This document shows positions 1 to 11,565 of a stretch of 64,000 nucleotides of DNA, one piece after another. The position numbers and the translations under genes were made by a program. This DNA is from Acholoe squamosa (lineage: Eukaryota; Annelida; Polychaeta; Phyllodocida; Polynoidae). The stretch is from NCBI GenBank assembly GCA_949317995.1, contig OX439043.1, positions 61,087,339-61,151,338 of the forward strand, given 5' to 3'. The first letter of the stretch is position 1; each line of letters opens with the position of its first letter. The notes beneath the pieces are model-generated. The model had not been told where the DNA came from. It searched no databases and was given only the letters and a program-made list of their open reading frames with translations.

Positions 1-378
1 CCTAACATTAATTTTGTGGAATCCATAATTCCTTGGCAAAACCATATACTTTTACATTATTTTTTTCCCTTTAACCTCATGCAGAGACGAGTAGGAATGT
101 GGGGATTTGTCAATGGACTGTTCTGGGTATTATCATTATTTTACACCTTTATTAATTTCTTTGCCATACAGGCCCAAGCTCTGTTCACAAGCCTACTACC
201 TACCCCTATCTATCTACTCAATAGTAGGCGGGGATTGCACAACACCAAAGCCCCCTCCTCCAGTAGGTCCTGTGAGCTGCTCTTGCACCATCTCAACACG
301 GATGTTACAACAGCCAAACCAGCTACTCCGGCCATGACCCAACTGGAGGTATTGCGACATACCAGTGGATGCTACTTT

Positions 379-414
379 GGGACAAGGGCATATTTCACAA
401 TATGCCCTTGTCCC
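379..414. repeat. Perfect 16-bp hairpin with 4-nt loop
   Basis: The arm GGGACAAGGGCATATT at 379-394 is followed by the loop TCAC and the exact reverse complement at 399-414. Pairing beyond the 16 bp is weak, so this is shorter than a typical pre-miRNA hairpin. It could be the core of a tiny palindromic element. Confidence 0.85.
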
Positions 415-1073
415 TCATTGGTCCACGTGTCGAGCTGCTCTCTGCCTGATATTGCAACACCCAATGTTGCACCAGACAGAGTGCAGATTTTATCATACCA
501 CGAGCTGCTCAGCTGATTATATAATACGCCACATCAGCAGCTCCCATCTCTTCACACTGGTACCTATACCTCATATTAGAGCCTACAACAGGTTGAGCTA
601 TAGGCTCAGGGGCAGAGCATGGACACTGACGAGTGTATCATTGTTATCTCCTATATGAACACTCATGTCAGCTGTGCAATACAAAGGATCAAATGAACTT
701 CTCTGGATTCAGTGTTTATCACTTCACCCACTTGTAACGGTTCGTTGACTTTTGCAACATGGCCTCAAACAAATGTTACAGAGGATTAAGGGATATCCCT
801 GCAGAATCATCAGTACAGGCGTGGGAGTGCATGCATCTGACTTTTAGCAGTATTTTAGTGTCGATCCCACTTAATTGGCATTGTGGTTCTTGAGTATTCT
901 GATGCAAAAGGTCATGCTACTACAGTGTACCAAATGGAGTAGTGACTAGGCATATTTGTGAGCATATGACAGGATGCCCTCTAAGTGCTCGCACACTGCA
1001 TGGACACACCCTGACACCTCTAAAAATATCCCTCTAATGGTACATGATACACGATTTTACCTTGAGGTGTGTT

Positions 1074-1137
1074 CAGCTTTTTGCAAGGGATGACTTTCAA
1101 GACAAGGGATCAGCTTTTTGCAAGGGATGACTTTCAA
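1074..1137 (+). repeat. 27-bp direct repeat, two copies
   Basis: A 27-bp segment starting CAGCTTTTTGCAAGGGATGA occurs at 1,074-1,100 and again at 1,111-1,137, separated by 10 bases. It is a simple local duplication. Confidence 0.9.
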
Positions 1138-1799
1138 CACACAAATCATGCATGAAACATATAATCTCCCCCAGACTGATGATTTTTTGTGTGCCAATTC
1201 AAGGTTTTGAATTCAAATCTTTAAATCACAGTCCTGGTTTTAGGATATCTATAGAGTTTCTGTACATGTTGAATGTAGCCACAGTAGGCACTTCAAATAG
1301 CTTACTCCAGTCTCTCCTGCAAGGAGCAGTAAACGTCTTTAATCTGTGAAGATTGCTTATCTACATTTTCTCTTGTATGAACATTTGTTCATTACAAAAA
1401 GATTAAAATCACAATTCGGAAGAAAACCTAGACGCTTGCATGCAATTTTGATCATGATGCAAACTGTTGCACCTTTTACACCATTTTCCTAGTGAGTCAG
1501 ATTGAAATTCGAATTGCTTATAATTACAACCTCTCAAATCCAAACCTAGGAAAGATGATAACATCTAATGCCATTACGGAACTGCATCTAGTGGTCACTA
1601 AAGATCGCACTGGTATGATTGCCCTATCAAACCCTATGGATTACTACATTAAGTGCTGATCATAAAGAACAGTCATAGTGCATTTCCTACGATCACCCAC
1701 TCTAATTCTGAAGTCTTCAAAACGTAGTGGCTGCGTCTACTCATACCATGTTGAGAAATGCCTTCCAGGTGCAATGCCGATGTTTGAAGATCAATAATC

Positions 1800-2235
1800 A
1801 ATAGCAGGTTAGGGTTGTATAAAAAGACAGTATCAAACAGACCAGTGAGCATTGATTTTTATGTATAAGTACTCTGGTACCTGTCCCCCTTTTCCCACCA
1901 ATACATTACCAATAGCTCATTCCTGCAGTGTCCCTGCTACAGTTTCCGGCATATTTAAGGTACAGCATCATCACGTGACACTTGCTGAGTGCCTCCAAAG
2001 GGCACCTTATCTCTCCCACACAACATAAAACTATCCATTTAGCAAAGGGTACTTTCCTCTTTAAAGATCTTCACTAAGGAGTCACACTGAAAGAGCATGA
2101 GAGCAGTGCGCACCCACATGATGATATTAATCTCCTGGTAGTGTAGACTTGCTGTTAAAAGATATAGAGGATGCTTAGATGGGATGACTTGTTTTTAGAT
2201 ACCCTGTGATCATAGTAATGTAATATCCCTACATG
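1800..2235 (+). repeat. Interspersed repeat R1, copy 1
   Basis: This is the first of five copies of a ~450-550 bp repeat that I name R1. Shared landmarks in order are an ACATTACCAATAGCT-like stretch, TGACACTTGCTGAGTGCCTCC, a CACAACATAAA box, GAGAGCAGT, TTAATCTCCT and an A-rich TTTTAGATACCCTGT block. The other copies are near 3,270, 28,565, 29,665 and 30,230. No protein coding is seen, so it is probably a non-autonomous transposon. Its ends and target duplication are not resolved. Confidence 0.75.
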
Positions 2236-3269
2236 CTAACCAATATATACTACTCATGGCTAGCTGAGAGAGAGAGCAAAGCCACCCTACGTATCCATCA
2301 TACTAAGGACCAGAGGAAACTGACACCCCATTTGTTTATTGATGATTAGGAGTCTGATGCTGTGGTCAAAGCTATCTGGAACATCTTTAGTGTCAATTTG
2401 GACACATGCAACTATACATGAGTGTGAGAACTGGAATTTTATGGCCATCAGAAATGAAATAGATAGAAGTATTTTGACTTTGACAAGCTGCTGCATACTC
2501 ATAAATTAACATATCATCTCCGTTCTTATATCTACTTATTCACAAAATAAGGGACAGTTAGAATTCGTGACTCATCCATGTATAGATCCATTAGTTCATA
2601 GTTCTACAGATGCATATCATAGGGCCTATCTGAGTGGGCCTATGGTGAGTCTACCTGGACTAATAGAGGGTGTTGCTTTTTTATGGGAAAGGATAGTCCA
2701 ATCTCCCCAACACTGTATTTCAAGCAAACAGTGGCCATGACTTTGACAGAGGAATCAAATCCAATGGCGGGAAACTTTTCAGCGTTAGACATCCGCCCAC
2801 CGGTCACGATCTCCATACACAGGGGGATGGTTACAGAAACTCAGCTTGGCGACAGCTTGTTGTGCATGTGCAGACTACCTTCTGGAGGTGCATAGGCAGG
2901 GTGACTGATTCCTTACATTTTCTAATAGTATAAAGGTTGCATCTTTATTGATTTTCTGAGCTAATACCTCTTTAATACAGTTTTGAAAAATTCGAAAGAC
3001 TATCTTTTTCTCTCAATCACAGACAAGAAACTGGCTGTATATGTTGCTTCTATTTTATCACTCTCATTACTACTCAGGTTGATACGGCGTATCCTGTTTG
3101 TATAGCAGTTACCACTGGAATGGAACAAATTTTGAAAAAGTGCTCTTATATGTGACATGATCTGCAAAAAGGGGGCTTAGTGCAGGGGGTTATAAGACCC
3201 CTTCTCCCAGTACATGTCACATATAGTGCTTGACATGTGACCTAAAACAAACAACAACAAAAACTACTC
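2236..3269. other. Intergenic DNA with a short inverted repeat
   Basis: No gene is supported. The only structure seen is a perfect 13-bp inverted repeat, TATATGTGACATG at 3,147-3,159 and its complement at 3,213-3,225, enclosing 53 bases that include G-rich and C-rich runs. Confidence 0.6.
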
Positions 3270-4150
3270 AATGGCTGGTTAGGGTTTAAAACAAAAACAG
3301 GTATAAGAGAGACTACTGAGCAGTAATTTCTATTTGCAACTACTATGGTATCTTTGCCCTCTTGGCCCACCATTACATGACTAATAGCTTATTTCTACAG
3401 AATCTCTGCTACACTTTCCCCCATACAGCAGCATCATGTGACACTTGCTGAGTGCCTCCAAAGGGCACCTCATCTCTGCCTACACAACATAAAAAAATCC
3501 ATTTAGCCAAGCCTATAATTCCTTCTGGAGTCACTCTGAAATAGTGTAAGAGGAATTCGCCCCACGAGGGAGCCTATAACCCTTGTTTTTTTATGATTAT
3601 ATTAATCTCCTCATAGCATAGGTCATCTATTTAAAGCTACTGAAGGTACATAGAAATAGGTTAGATACTCTGTGATCCTGGTAATGTAATGTGCCTTTAT
3701 CTGGATGTGTGATATCATTTAGGATCACACTACCACACTGAAAACATGGAAGATCCGAAACTAGTCAGCGGTGACCACTTTAAGTCCTCAAGTTGACGAT
3801 ACCTATAACTACAACTTTAGGTAGTCAAAATAATGACTTTAGATTGTCAGCCTGACGACCTGAGTTGTCAATATGATGACTCTGTATTGTCAATATTGTC
3901 ATCCTGGTATCATCAACTTGAGGACCTAAAGTGGTCACCGCTGACTAGTTTCAGATCTTCCATGTTTTCAGTGCAGGTGGTAGGGCCGACATTTATCTGT
4001 AATACATTCTGCTAATTCAGGCTGTAAGAATTAATTTAGAAACCAGTTGCAATTTGGTGTTCTGTTTATATATTGCCAGAGGTATAACAGCTAAAGGGAT
4101 GTATAAAGGCAAGGAGACTCTTGCAAATTGGGTGACAATTTATGATCCAG
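3270..4150 (+). repeat. R1 copy 2, split by a nested MITE
   Basis: The R1 landmarks (CATTACATGACTAATAGC, TGACACTTGCTGAGTGCC, TTAATCTCCT, ATACTCTGTGATC) run from about 3,270 to 3,735 and resume at 3,974. The 238 bases between are a palindromic element that other R1 copies lack; the copy near 29,075 reads straight through the same site. Confidence 0.75.
3736..3973. mobile_element. Palindromic MITE nested in R1
   Basis: The ends are perfect inverted repeats starting CACTGAAAACATGGAAGATC and carry on with few mismatches for about 60 bases, past GGTGACCACTTT and TCAAGTTGACGA. The CACTG/CAGTG termini recall Tc1/mariner-type short elements, but the flanking duplication appears to be CA rather than TA. 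Comparison with the uninterrupted R1 copy near 29,075 supports the boundaries to within two bases. There is no coding capacity. Confidence 0.8.
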
Positions 4151-5940
4151 ATGATTAGATATATTTCCTTGCTTAACTGAAAACTTTCTGTATTTACATC
4201 ATATCTCGCAGGAGTTAAAATGGAGGGGGTCACTCCAGATATCTATCAGATTATGAGCATACAATTTCATTATTTACAGGACGCCCTGTGAAAAATGTGT
4301 CTACTATTGTGAATCAACATTAAAGAGTTGTATTTTGAGTCATTGTCACCATTTAATAAAATATCAATAATTATAGGTTCCTAGTCATAATTAGGCGAAG
4401 TAACACCCCAAAAATAAAAATCTGAAGGGTGAAAGATCACAGCAGTGTGGTCCAAATTGCAGAGGTTCAAGACACTTTATAACTCATAATGGTTTTTAGA
4501 CAATCTCAGTACCTGAAATATCCCTTGCAATTTTAAATATAAGCAAGGATCACAATTTGCAAGAGGCCATAATTCTTTGGGTGGTAGATTGCTTCAGTTT
4601 TTGTAATCTGATGATGCCCATTCAGCTACTATCAAACAAAGTGTCTAATTAATGAGACCTGTTGTTTTGTTAGCAATTTCCCCCTCTGTGAGGATGGCTA
4701 GACTCGGTGTGGCTTTTAACCTAGGACTGCTATTCATATAACACATCATATAAGGTAGCCAAATCATTACCTGGCTCATTTGACTTGAAATTTGTACAAT
4801 GGTGGACAATTACAGAAAACACAGTTTTTTTATGTAGTTACAGGCATTCTTCATTCGCGTCTTACTTCTCCTGTGTTGTATAAACTAATTCTCACTGTAC
4901 TTTACACACTGAAACCAAACAATTGCTTTTCTCTCAGCATTTCACTGTCAGTGGCGTCCTGACACATCAGATATGACAAAACCACTTTGGCAAACTAGCT
5001 AACGCAATAAATGCAATAACCATACAGATCAAACTCCTGTTATCATGGATGTATATGATAATGGCTTCAAAGTCAAAGAAGAGACAACAGGTATATTGGG
5101 ACGAAAAAGTAGTATGTATCCTATTTCCAATTTCTTTGGTTATTATGACTGTAGGGCCCATCAACAATATCGTTCAATTACGACCACAATTGAATTCAGT
5201 CGAAATGATTGTGTGTAAGCCCTAAACTTTTGTGAGGGATAGCTACACATCATTTAGCCTACATGTGAAAATTAAAAACGATAAGTTCTGATGGAATACA
5301 AGCTTTATAACTATCCAGTATAGGAAATAGAATGGCAATGTATTCCCATCATGTCAAAATAGATCATTTCACCATTGTATCTACATGCCAAAGAGGTATT
5401 TGTTTTAGTCTGTTGGAAGCCAGGTAGAATACTCCAGAGGCCAAGAGAGTACATTTGTTTTATGTCAGTATTTTAGTGTCAGATTGACTTAGGGAGTAAC
5501 AACCGTACTGAAGCTGTACATGCAAAGGGCCACATAGGGAAAAGTAACTGTCGTCATGACTCTGTAGGCAAGAAACATAGGAGAAAGTCAAATGACTTTC
5601 ACTCTCTTTTTTCCTGAAAAGTCAATAGGGTTTCCCTTGCCATCTTTTTGTACCAGGAATTGGTACTTTACGCAACAAAATTGCATTTGCACAACAAAAT
5701 TGTATCATTTTGTTGTGTAAGGCTCACATTGGGCCTTCACATAACAAAAGTGGCCTTATGCAGTAAAAGCCTTTACACCACAAAAACCTTTACGGCACAA
5801 AATCCGTGAATGCTCATGGGCTTTTTATTGCAATGGTTAGTTTGACTGGAATTAACGATTTTGATTAACTTAAGCAAGTGTTCCACCTGCATGGTACCTT
5901 AATGTCTATGACGTGATGTACCCAGCCTTATTCATGGTGA
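4151..5940. other. Intergenic DNA, no gene supported
   Basis: No coding region or recognisable element is seen. Around 5,665-5,800 a loose series of ACAACAAAA / TTTACACCACAAAA words recurs, some in inverted orientation. This may be the ruin of a short inverted-repeat element. Confidence 0.5.
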
Positions 5941-5960
5941 GAAAACTAAATGGTGTGACG

Positions 5961-6180
5961 TGGAGGGCTACAGGAATTCTTTAATCGCTCCCCATTCCCT
6001 TTGAAGATGTATGGGAGGTTTAGTGTGGCCTGGTGGGCCACAGCAGGACTTCTTTGCACGCTCCCCAGCCTCTTTGAAGATGTGTGGGAGGTGAACTGCG
6101 TCTGGAGGGCCACAGCACTTCCTTACACGCTCCCCAACCCCCTTGAAGTAGTGTGGGAGGTGTAGTGTGGCATGGAGGGT
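5961..6180. repeat. 71-bp minisatellite, three units
   Basis: Units start with TGGAGGGC or TGGTGGGCC at 5,961, 6,031 and 6,103, with a fourth start at 6,173, giving spacings of 70-72 bases. Each unit carries ACGCTCCCCA-like and TTTGAAGATGT-like words. An isolated related unit lies at about 6,713-6,790, on the far side of the TA tract. The reverse-strand open frame through the array is a by-product of the repeat. Confidence 0.85.
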
Positions 6181-6399
6181 GTTGCACCTATAGAAAAAGG
6201 AAGAGCTGGCTAAAAATGCCCTGATTTCCAGTCCTTTCTTTTCATGCAGGTATAACTTGTCCCTTTTGTTGCTCACAAGTGGTCATTCAAGCACTGTGCT
6301 CAAAAAGCTGCCTTTGAGTAGGTACCTAGTGTGGGAAGTAAGTTAGTATAGTATCTACCCAGTGTGAGTAGTGCAACAGGTAACAGAGGCATGCCTACA

Positions 6400-6401
<2 letters not shown>

Positions 6402-6448
<47 letters not shown>

Positions 6449-6471
6449 ATATATATATATATATATATATG
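6402..6471. repeat. TA dinucleotide microsatellite
   Basis: An almost pure TA tract of about 70 bases, interrupted once by AAAC. Confidence 0.97.
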
Positions 6472-6899
6472 TGGTTTTACTTCTTCACTGCAGCTGGCAG
6501 CACCGTTCTACCTGTCCTGCCAGTTATCATAATAAAAGCCCTTGTTACAGTGTGTGAGACTATGAGGTACCAGCTCTCTCTGTTCTAAACAAGGCAGGCA
6601 ACTTATGAGACTAATGTGGTAAGTGCAAGTACTTAGGTGAAGCAGTCCATGACTTGTTTAGAAAAGAGGGCACATACTCTCAGCTCTTTTTACAATAGGA
6701 GCAACACCATCCTGGAGGGGCACACAACTTCTCTACACGCTCCCCAGCCCCTTTGAAGTAGTATGGGAATTGCAGTGTGGCCTGAGGAGCCACATTTTAA
6801 TTCAATTTAATTTTGTAATGATCAGTAAATTATAAAGCATATGCATACAGTATGAATAACTTACAAACCCCTGATTTTCTTTACAAATGACTGTATATA

Positions 6900-8297
6900 G
6901 TGGCATTATGTCCTATCATTGGCTCTGCACTTAAATAGAGAGTCATGCTGTACAGAAGTCAACTGTTATGGCAATCGTAGCTATAGGCCTTCTGACTCTG
7001 CAAACAGTGTCAACTGCAGCTAACCCTAGTAGTGAGCAAGTTACTTTTCTTCTGGTGGTGCACCACAGCCATGACCATACTATAGGATGCCTCCTAGCTG
7101 TGTGATCATGGAAAGTAGCATAGGGAGTGTAATACTTTATGGACATCTGCTGTCACATGCTGCTCTATAGAAATGCCATGTCAATTAGTATGGCTTTGTG
7201 ATCAGGAGGGAATTCGCCATGAGGTGTATTTCCTATCAAAATTGTGAATTGAATTTGTTCCTAAAAGGATATTTTGCAAGTAACTCATGACAACCACTCA
7301 TTATAAGTGATTGTCCTATGATTGTATGAAATAAATCATGGCTGTTAAAAATTAGAGGGATACCCCCCTACGATAATAGAGTTAGTGTCTAACATCAACC
7401 CAATCACTTTTAATTTTAAATGTAAATGTGATGTTCCTTTTTGTATCAGTAACAATTTCTTTCTATCCTCAGCGGGCTGTTCCTGAAGTAAATAAGTGAT
7501 ATGATAATTACCTTTAATAATGGAGTCGCTTAGCTCTGATAATAGCTTAACACTGAGTTGGACTACCTTTATAAACAGGCAGAACCCACTCAGGGTATCT
7601 TATTCTTCTCCAAACCTAGACCCTATGACACTCAGGTGCCTTGGCCCAAGGGTAGAGCTTGGTCAGATGGGCGAGTACCATACTGTTACCTCACTTCATG
7701 ACATGTAACGATCCATGGAACATCTTTTGCCACATCGAAAGCTATCCCTCTGAGAGTCACTTTACCTGCTGTAGCCCTAAGTACTATAGTTATTATTTTA
7801 CTACAGACAAAAAACAACACATCATGTATAATGCACAGAATGTTTCTTAGTTTCTCAAAAGGAAGAATATTTCTAAAATAGAAAAAAAAAATATATCCCA
7901 AGCCAATGTAAGCATTTCACTCACGAATTCGGATGTTCATAGTTGGTATAGATGTTGGAAACCTTAAGTAATTACAAAATTGTAAGCTTCATCACAAAGT
8001 TGCATTTCCCTCTTCTATAAGACGTTCATTAAAGAACCAGATGCTACATTATGTGTTATATTACGCCATTGCAAAGAAAATGTATACTCTTGTTTTATTC
8101 AGTATTCTTATTAGCGAAGGTGTATCTATTGGCACAACCGAGACCCAATAGTGATACATTTTACATTTTAAGGCATAAGGGCATAGCTTACATTAATCTG
8201 TGAGCAGACAAACAGAGGGACCATCCATGCAGAGCCATCCACCTATCCTTTCTACTTGGTGGCTCACTGTTTCGCTTCTATAGCACATCAAACATAT
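6900..8297. repeat. Paralogue A of a local duplication, left part
   Basis: Blocks match paralogue B, though reordered. About 6,960-7,140 resembles 38,500-38,705; 7,160-7,545 resembles 39,380-40,160; and 7,700-8,297 resembles 38,700-39,290. The words AAGCTATCCCTC, TAGCCCTAAGT and AATAATGGAGTCGCTTAGC are shared. The 7,160-7,545 block is also related to 19,150-19,460, so paralogue A contains an internal duplication. No open frame here is convincingly coding. Confidence 0.75.
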
Positions 8298-8629
8298 TGT
8301 AGCAAAGTCGCTTCGAGTTGGCGACTTCTGCAGGACTTCACGGGGCAGACTGGTTCGGTCCCACACCGCCCGTGGCTCGTATATAACGAGCAGCAGGACG
8401 GCCGCCGAGTCAGTCAACCTCGACTGGTCGCTAGGTGCGGACCGATCCAGTCTCCCTAGCGAAGTTGGCTATAGGAATGACGCTTGATGATTGCTATCAG
8501 TGACTAATTAATGAGACTACTTTGTAACTGGTGATTACACATCTTTTATAACTTCTATGAGAATATATGGGTGCCACTTTCCCTTACTACAGAACAAGTC
8601 TTCGGTCTTGTGTCCAACTTATCATTACA
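8298..8629 (+). repeat. 5' LTR of the gypsy element
   Basis: It starts TGTAGCAAAG, ends ATTACA and contains a TATATAA box at 8,380-8,386. Relative to the 3' LTR it has about 34 extra bases in the TATA region. By eye about 17 substitutions separate the two LTRs over some 295 aligned bases, so the insertion is not recent. Confidence 0.92.
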
Positions 8630-8630
8630 G

Positions 8631-8644
8631 TGGTGACAGCGGGC
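8631..8644 (+). promoter_or_regulatory. tRNA primer-binding site
   Basis: TGGTGACAGCGGGC lies one base after the LTR end. The leading TGG matches the CCA tail of a tRNA, as expected for minus-strand priming. The tRNA identity was not determined. Confidence 0.75.
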
Positions 8645-8721
8645 AACTTGGTAGAAAATTTTATCATTTCCTCCTAAGGGAAACCACTGATTCGGATAGT
8701 TGGTCACGAAAATTGGATAAA

Positions 8722-9213
8722 ATGGCGAGTACTAGCACATCTAGTGATGGTCTCACGAGAGAGGAGAGGGAGGAGATGATGGCGGGGGTGAGGGGGATGA
8801 TAGTGCAGATTGACGAAGAAGTCATGTTGCAGGTACCTCCGGGTCCTGCAGTCCCGCAAAGTCCCGCACACCCGCAAGTCCCGCAGTCCCGCACTTTGCC
8901 GGTCCCCCAGTTGTCGGAACTGTCACTCTCCGGAGACAGGGTTCTCCAACCGCCTGCTGCTCGAACAGACACGAAGGAACCGCTGGGCAAATCGACTATG
9001 CTTACTCCCGGTGTTGCTGGGGTCACTGCCTTTGGGGGATCTCTAGGTATGAACCCGAAGCAACAAGGGGGAGAAGGGCCGGAACCCCGCGCCGAACTGC
9101 ATTCTGTAAAGGGGGGTATGATCGGAGCGGAGGGTGGCCCCCAGCTGGCGGTTAGGAGTCTGGTACCTCAGGGGAAAGTCGGGACTTTGTCCCGAAGGGT
9201 GGACTTGGGGTGA
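8722..9213 (+). pseudogene. Gag-like N-terminal region (gypsy)
   Basis: The frame opens at the ATG at 8,722, 91 bases after the primer-binding site, and runs 163 codons. It begins MASTSTSSDGLTREE, with an acidic/basic helix-prone stretch, then a Pro/Gln/Ser-rich spacer, as in many gypsy Gag N-termini. An upstream in-frame ATG exists, but 8,722 is the first with a sensible coding start. The frame breaks at 9,213. Downstream, 9,554-9,790 in another frame is a Glu/Arg/Gln-rich coiled coil (AEERERERAEEEAR) that probably continued the same protein. Confidence 0.65.
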
Positions 9214-9553
9214 ATTGACTTTGGGAGCAGAGGGAACTGGTACCCCATCCTGGTCTGCATCCCCAAATGGGGAGGTGGCCAGAGATGGTGGGTGGTCCCA
9301 CCCCCTTCCCCATCCAGAAACAGAGGAAGAGCAGCGGCTAGCAGCAGTGAGCCCCAAGGGTGTCCCCTCCCGGCTTTTACGAGCGAACAGTCGCCGCAGG
9401 GCAGGGCACCTGGCTGGGAGATCGGAGAGATAACTCGCCTTGGTCCGTGCCGGCGCCTAACGTCTTGTCGTCATCCAGAGCAGGAGCGCAAACCGAGACC
9501 CCCTCACTGCTGGGGGGATGCATGCGGACCTTGACAAAGAGAAATGACAGGCT

Positions 9554-9790
9554 TTGTGGGTCCAGCAATGGTGTCTAGGGGAAGAGAGACGTCGGGAGGA
9601 GGCCCGCTTGGCCGTCCAGGAACAGGACCGACTGGCTCAAACCCAGCAGCTCCTACGAGCAGAGGAAAGGGAGAGGGAACGTGCCGAGGAAGAGGCGAGA
9701 AACCGTTGTCTCTCAGACGAGAAGGGGAGGGAGCTGGCATCTCTGACAGAGCAGATGGCCGAAATGTCTTCTTGTGAATTAGACCCTTAG
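9554..9790 (+). pseudogene. Gag coiled-coil segment (gypsy)
   Basis: About 70 residues rich in Glu, Arg and Gln with heptad-like spacing, ending at a stop just after MSSCELDP. It sits between the Gag N-terminal piece and the capsid-like piece, so I read it as a displaced part of one Gag frame. The bases between 9,213 and 9,554 are GC-rich and open in several frames, so the exact break cannot be placed. Confidence 0.5.
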
Positions 9791-10041
9791 TCATCCTCGA
9801 ATCCCGTTCCTCTGATCGACCCGACCACCAGGGAACTGGTACCGGAAGGAGGGTCCACTTTAGCTGAATGGAAGAGATTGGGGACTGAACAGGGAATGCT
9901 AACTCCCTGGGAGGCCGTTCGACTAGTAACATGGGGGGAATGGTGGGTGAACCTCGCCCCCCCCTCATCCGTGCCTCGTGCCTGTCAGCTGATGCCCTGA
10001 AGGAGTAGGGCCCCCGTGACAAGCTATCAAAGCCGATTTTC

Positions 10042-10530
10042 ATGCCCAGGAAATTTGACGGCACTGTGCACCTACCTGAATACCTGTCACACTTCGACTT
10101 ATGTAGAAGAGCCAATGGGTGGAATAACTCCAACGCGTGTGTTTTTCTCGGCCTCAGCTTGGGAGTGGTGGCTCGCCGTCTGATAGCTGGCATCGAGACT
10201 GGGACGGAGGCTGGTTACCTTAAGTTAAGACAAGCGCTGATAAACCGTTTCCAGCCCCCGAATCAAAGCACCGTGTGCAAGGCAAAACTGCGGGCGTTGT
10301 AGCGAGCAAAAGGTACTTGCTTGCAGTCGCACGCCGAGGAAATACAAAGGTATATGCGCTTAGCATACCCCTGCTCCGATGAGTCCACAGTGGACATCAT
10401 GTGTAGGGATCGCTTCATAGAGAGCCTCCCAGACGAACAGCTGCGGCAGTTGATCTATCAGGCTATGCCAGATGACCTGTCTGGCGCCATCCAAGTAGCC
10501 TTGCACGCGGAGGCGTGCCTGCGGTCATGA
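10042..10530 (+). pseudogene. Gag capsid-like domain (gypsy)
   Basis: Two consecutive open stretches in one frame are separated by a TAG near 10,300. The first carries KFDGTVHLPEYLSHFDLCRR and later YLKLRQALINRF; the second carries DRFIESLPDEQLRQLIYQAM. This F-x-G ... F ... L-x-x-L-x-x-R-F pattern is that of retrotransposon Gag capsids. The domain assembles the particle in active relatives. Here the internal stop and a later stop near 10,530 make it non-functional. Confidence 0.8.
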
Positions 10531-10712
10531 GGGGGCGATCAGGGTCCTCGACAACTATGGTGGAAGAGCTGGTCGCCTTGAGAAGGGAGGTGAAGGAGAG
10601 TCAGGCCCGCTCTGAGGCCTCATAGGCTCACACCGACGCGGCTCTGAAGAAGTGGGAGTGGCCCCAAGATAATAGGAGGAGGGACTCGACGAGAAGCAGG
10701 TCACCCTTCCGT

Positions 10713-10754
10713 TGTTTCCATTGCGCCAAAGAGGGTCACTTCCAGCGCGATTGC
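10713..10754 (+). pseudogene. CCHC zinc knuckle of Gag
   Basis: The reading CFHCAKEGHFQRDC gives C-x2-C-x4-H-x4-C, the nucleocapsid RNA-binding knuckle. Only about 100 bases separate it from RT sequence, whereas a protease and RT N-terminus would normally lie between, so a deletion is likely. Confidence 0.85.
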
Positions 10755-10856
10755 TCAGAATGGAAGGCTAAGCTTCAGGAGACAGAGAGACAGGGCCGTA
10801 AGGCTGTCGAGGGAAAGGATGGATCAAGGCGCTTCTGCTTGATTACAGGTGACTCA

Positions 10857-11489
10857 AAAAGGCAACGGTGAAAGATCCCTATCCCCTACCGCACATAGAC
10901 GATAGCCTAGATACACTGGCCGGATCCGAGTGGTTCTCAACCATGGATCTGGTCAGGGGATACTGGTAGGTTGCCATGGCCCTGGAGGACCAGGAAAAGA
11001 TGGCTTTCGCCACCCATCGGGGATTGTACCAGTTTCCGGTAATGCCCTTTGGACTCTGCAATGCCCCCCGGCACTTTCGAGCGTCTGATGGAGGTTGCCA
11101 TGTGGGAACTTCAGTGAAGCTCCTGCCTGGTATACCTCGACGATATCGACATCCTTTCCTGGAAGTTCCCCGAGCACCTGGCGAGGTTGGGAGAGGTGCT
11201 GACTCGACTCCAGGAGGTGGAATTGAAAGTGAAACCGACTAAGTGCTGGCCGGCCAGGAGGGAGGTGTACTTCCTGGGCCATGTAGAGAGTCGGGAGGGC
11301 GTTGCCACGGATCCTAAGAAGGTGGAAGCAGTACGGGACTGGCCTATACCCTCATCGCTCACCGAAGTACGGAGTTTCCTCGGCTTGGCTGGCAACTATT
11401 GGGCTTTCATTCCTGGCTTTGCTACCTTGTCCAAACCACTCACCGCCATAGCGGACAGGGGCAGAATCTTCTGCTGGGACAGCGACTGA
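10857..11489 (+). pseudogene. Reverse transcriptase, fragmented (gypsy)
   Basis: RT motifs appear in at least two frames: a DPYPLPHID-like start at ~10,870, a STMDL palm motif, FATHRGLYQFPVMPFGLCNA around 11,005-11,065, the catalytic YLDD at 11,133-11,144, and the thumb/connection stretch FLGHVESREGV ... SFLGLAGNYW at 11,270-11,400. The catalytic aspartates survive as codons, but the frame shifts around 11,080-11,130 and stops intervene. The N-terminal fingers are absent. Confidence 0.9.
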
Positions 11490-11565
11490 GAGACTACTTT
11501 TAGTTGTATAAAACAGTTGCTCACGGAGTTGCCTGTTCTGGGATACCCATAGGAAAAAGGCCAAG

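Larger units (their letters stand above)
1..1799. other. Intergenic DNA, no gene supported
   Basis: Short open frames occur here, but none shows a recognisable domain, a splice context or a conserved copy elsewhere in the window. The stretch holds a perfect hairpin at 379-414 and a short direct repeat at 1,074-1,137, listed separately. Nothing else stands out. Confidence 0.6.

Noticed and set aside
16-658. Overlapping open frames of 76-166 codons at the start of the window
   Set aside because: They overlap in several frames, show no domain, and have no repeat or splice support.
5968-6276. 102-codon reverse-strand frame with repeated Leu-Pro-His motifs
   Set aside because: It is a translation of the 71-bp minisatellite.
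6364-6588. Forward frame with a long Ile-Tyr repeat
   Set aside because: It is the TA microsatellite read as codons.
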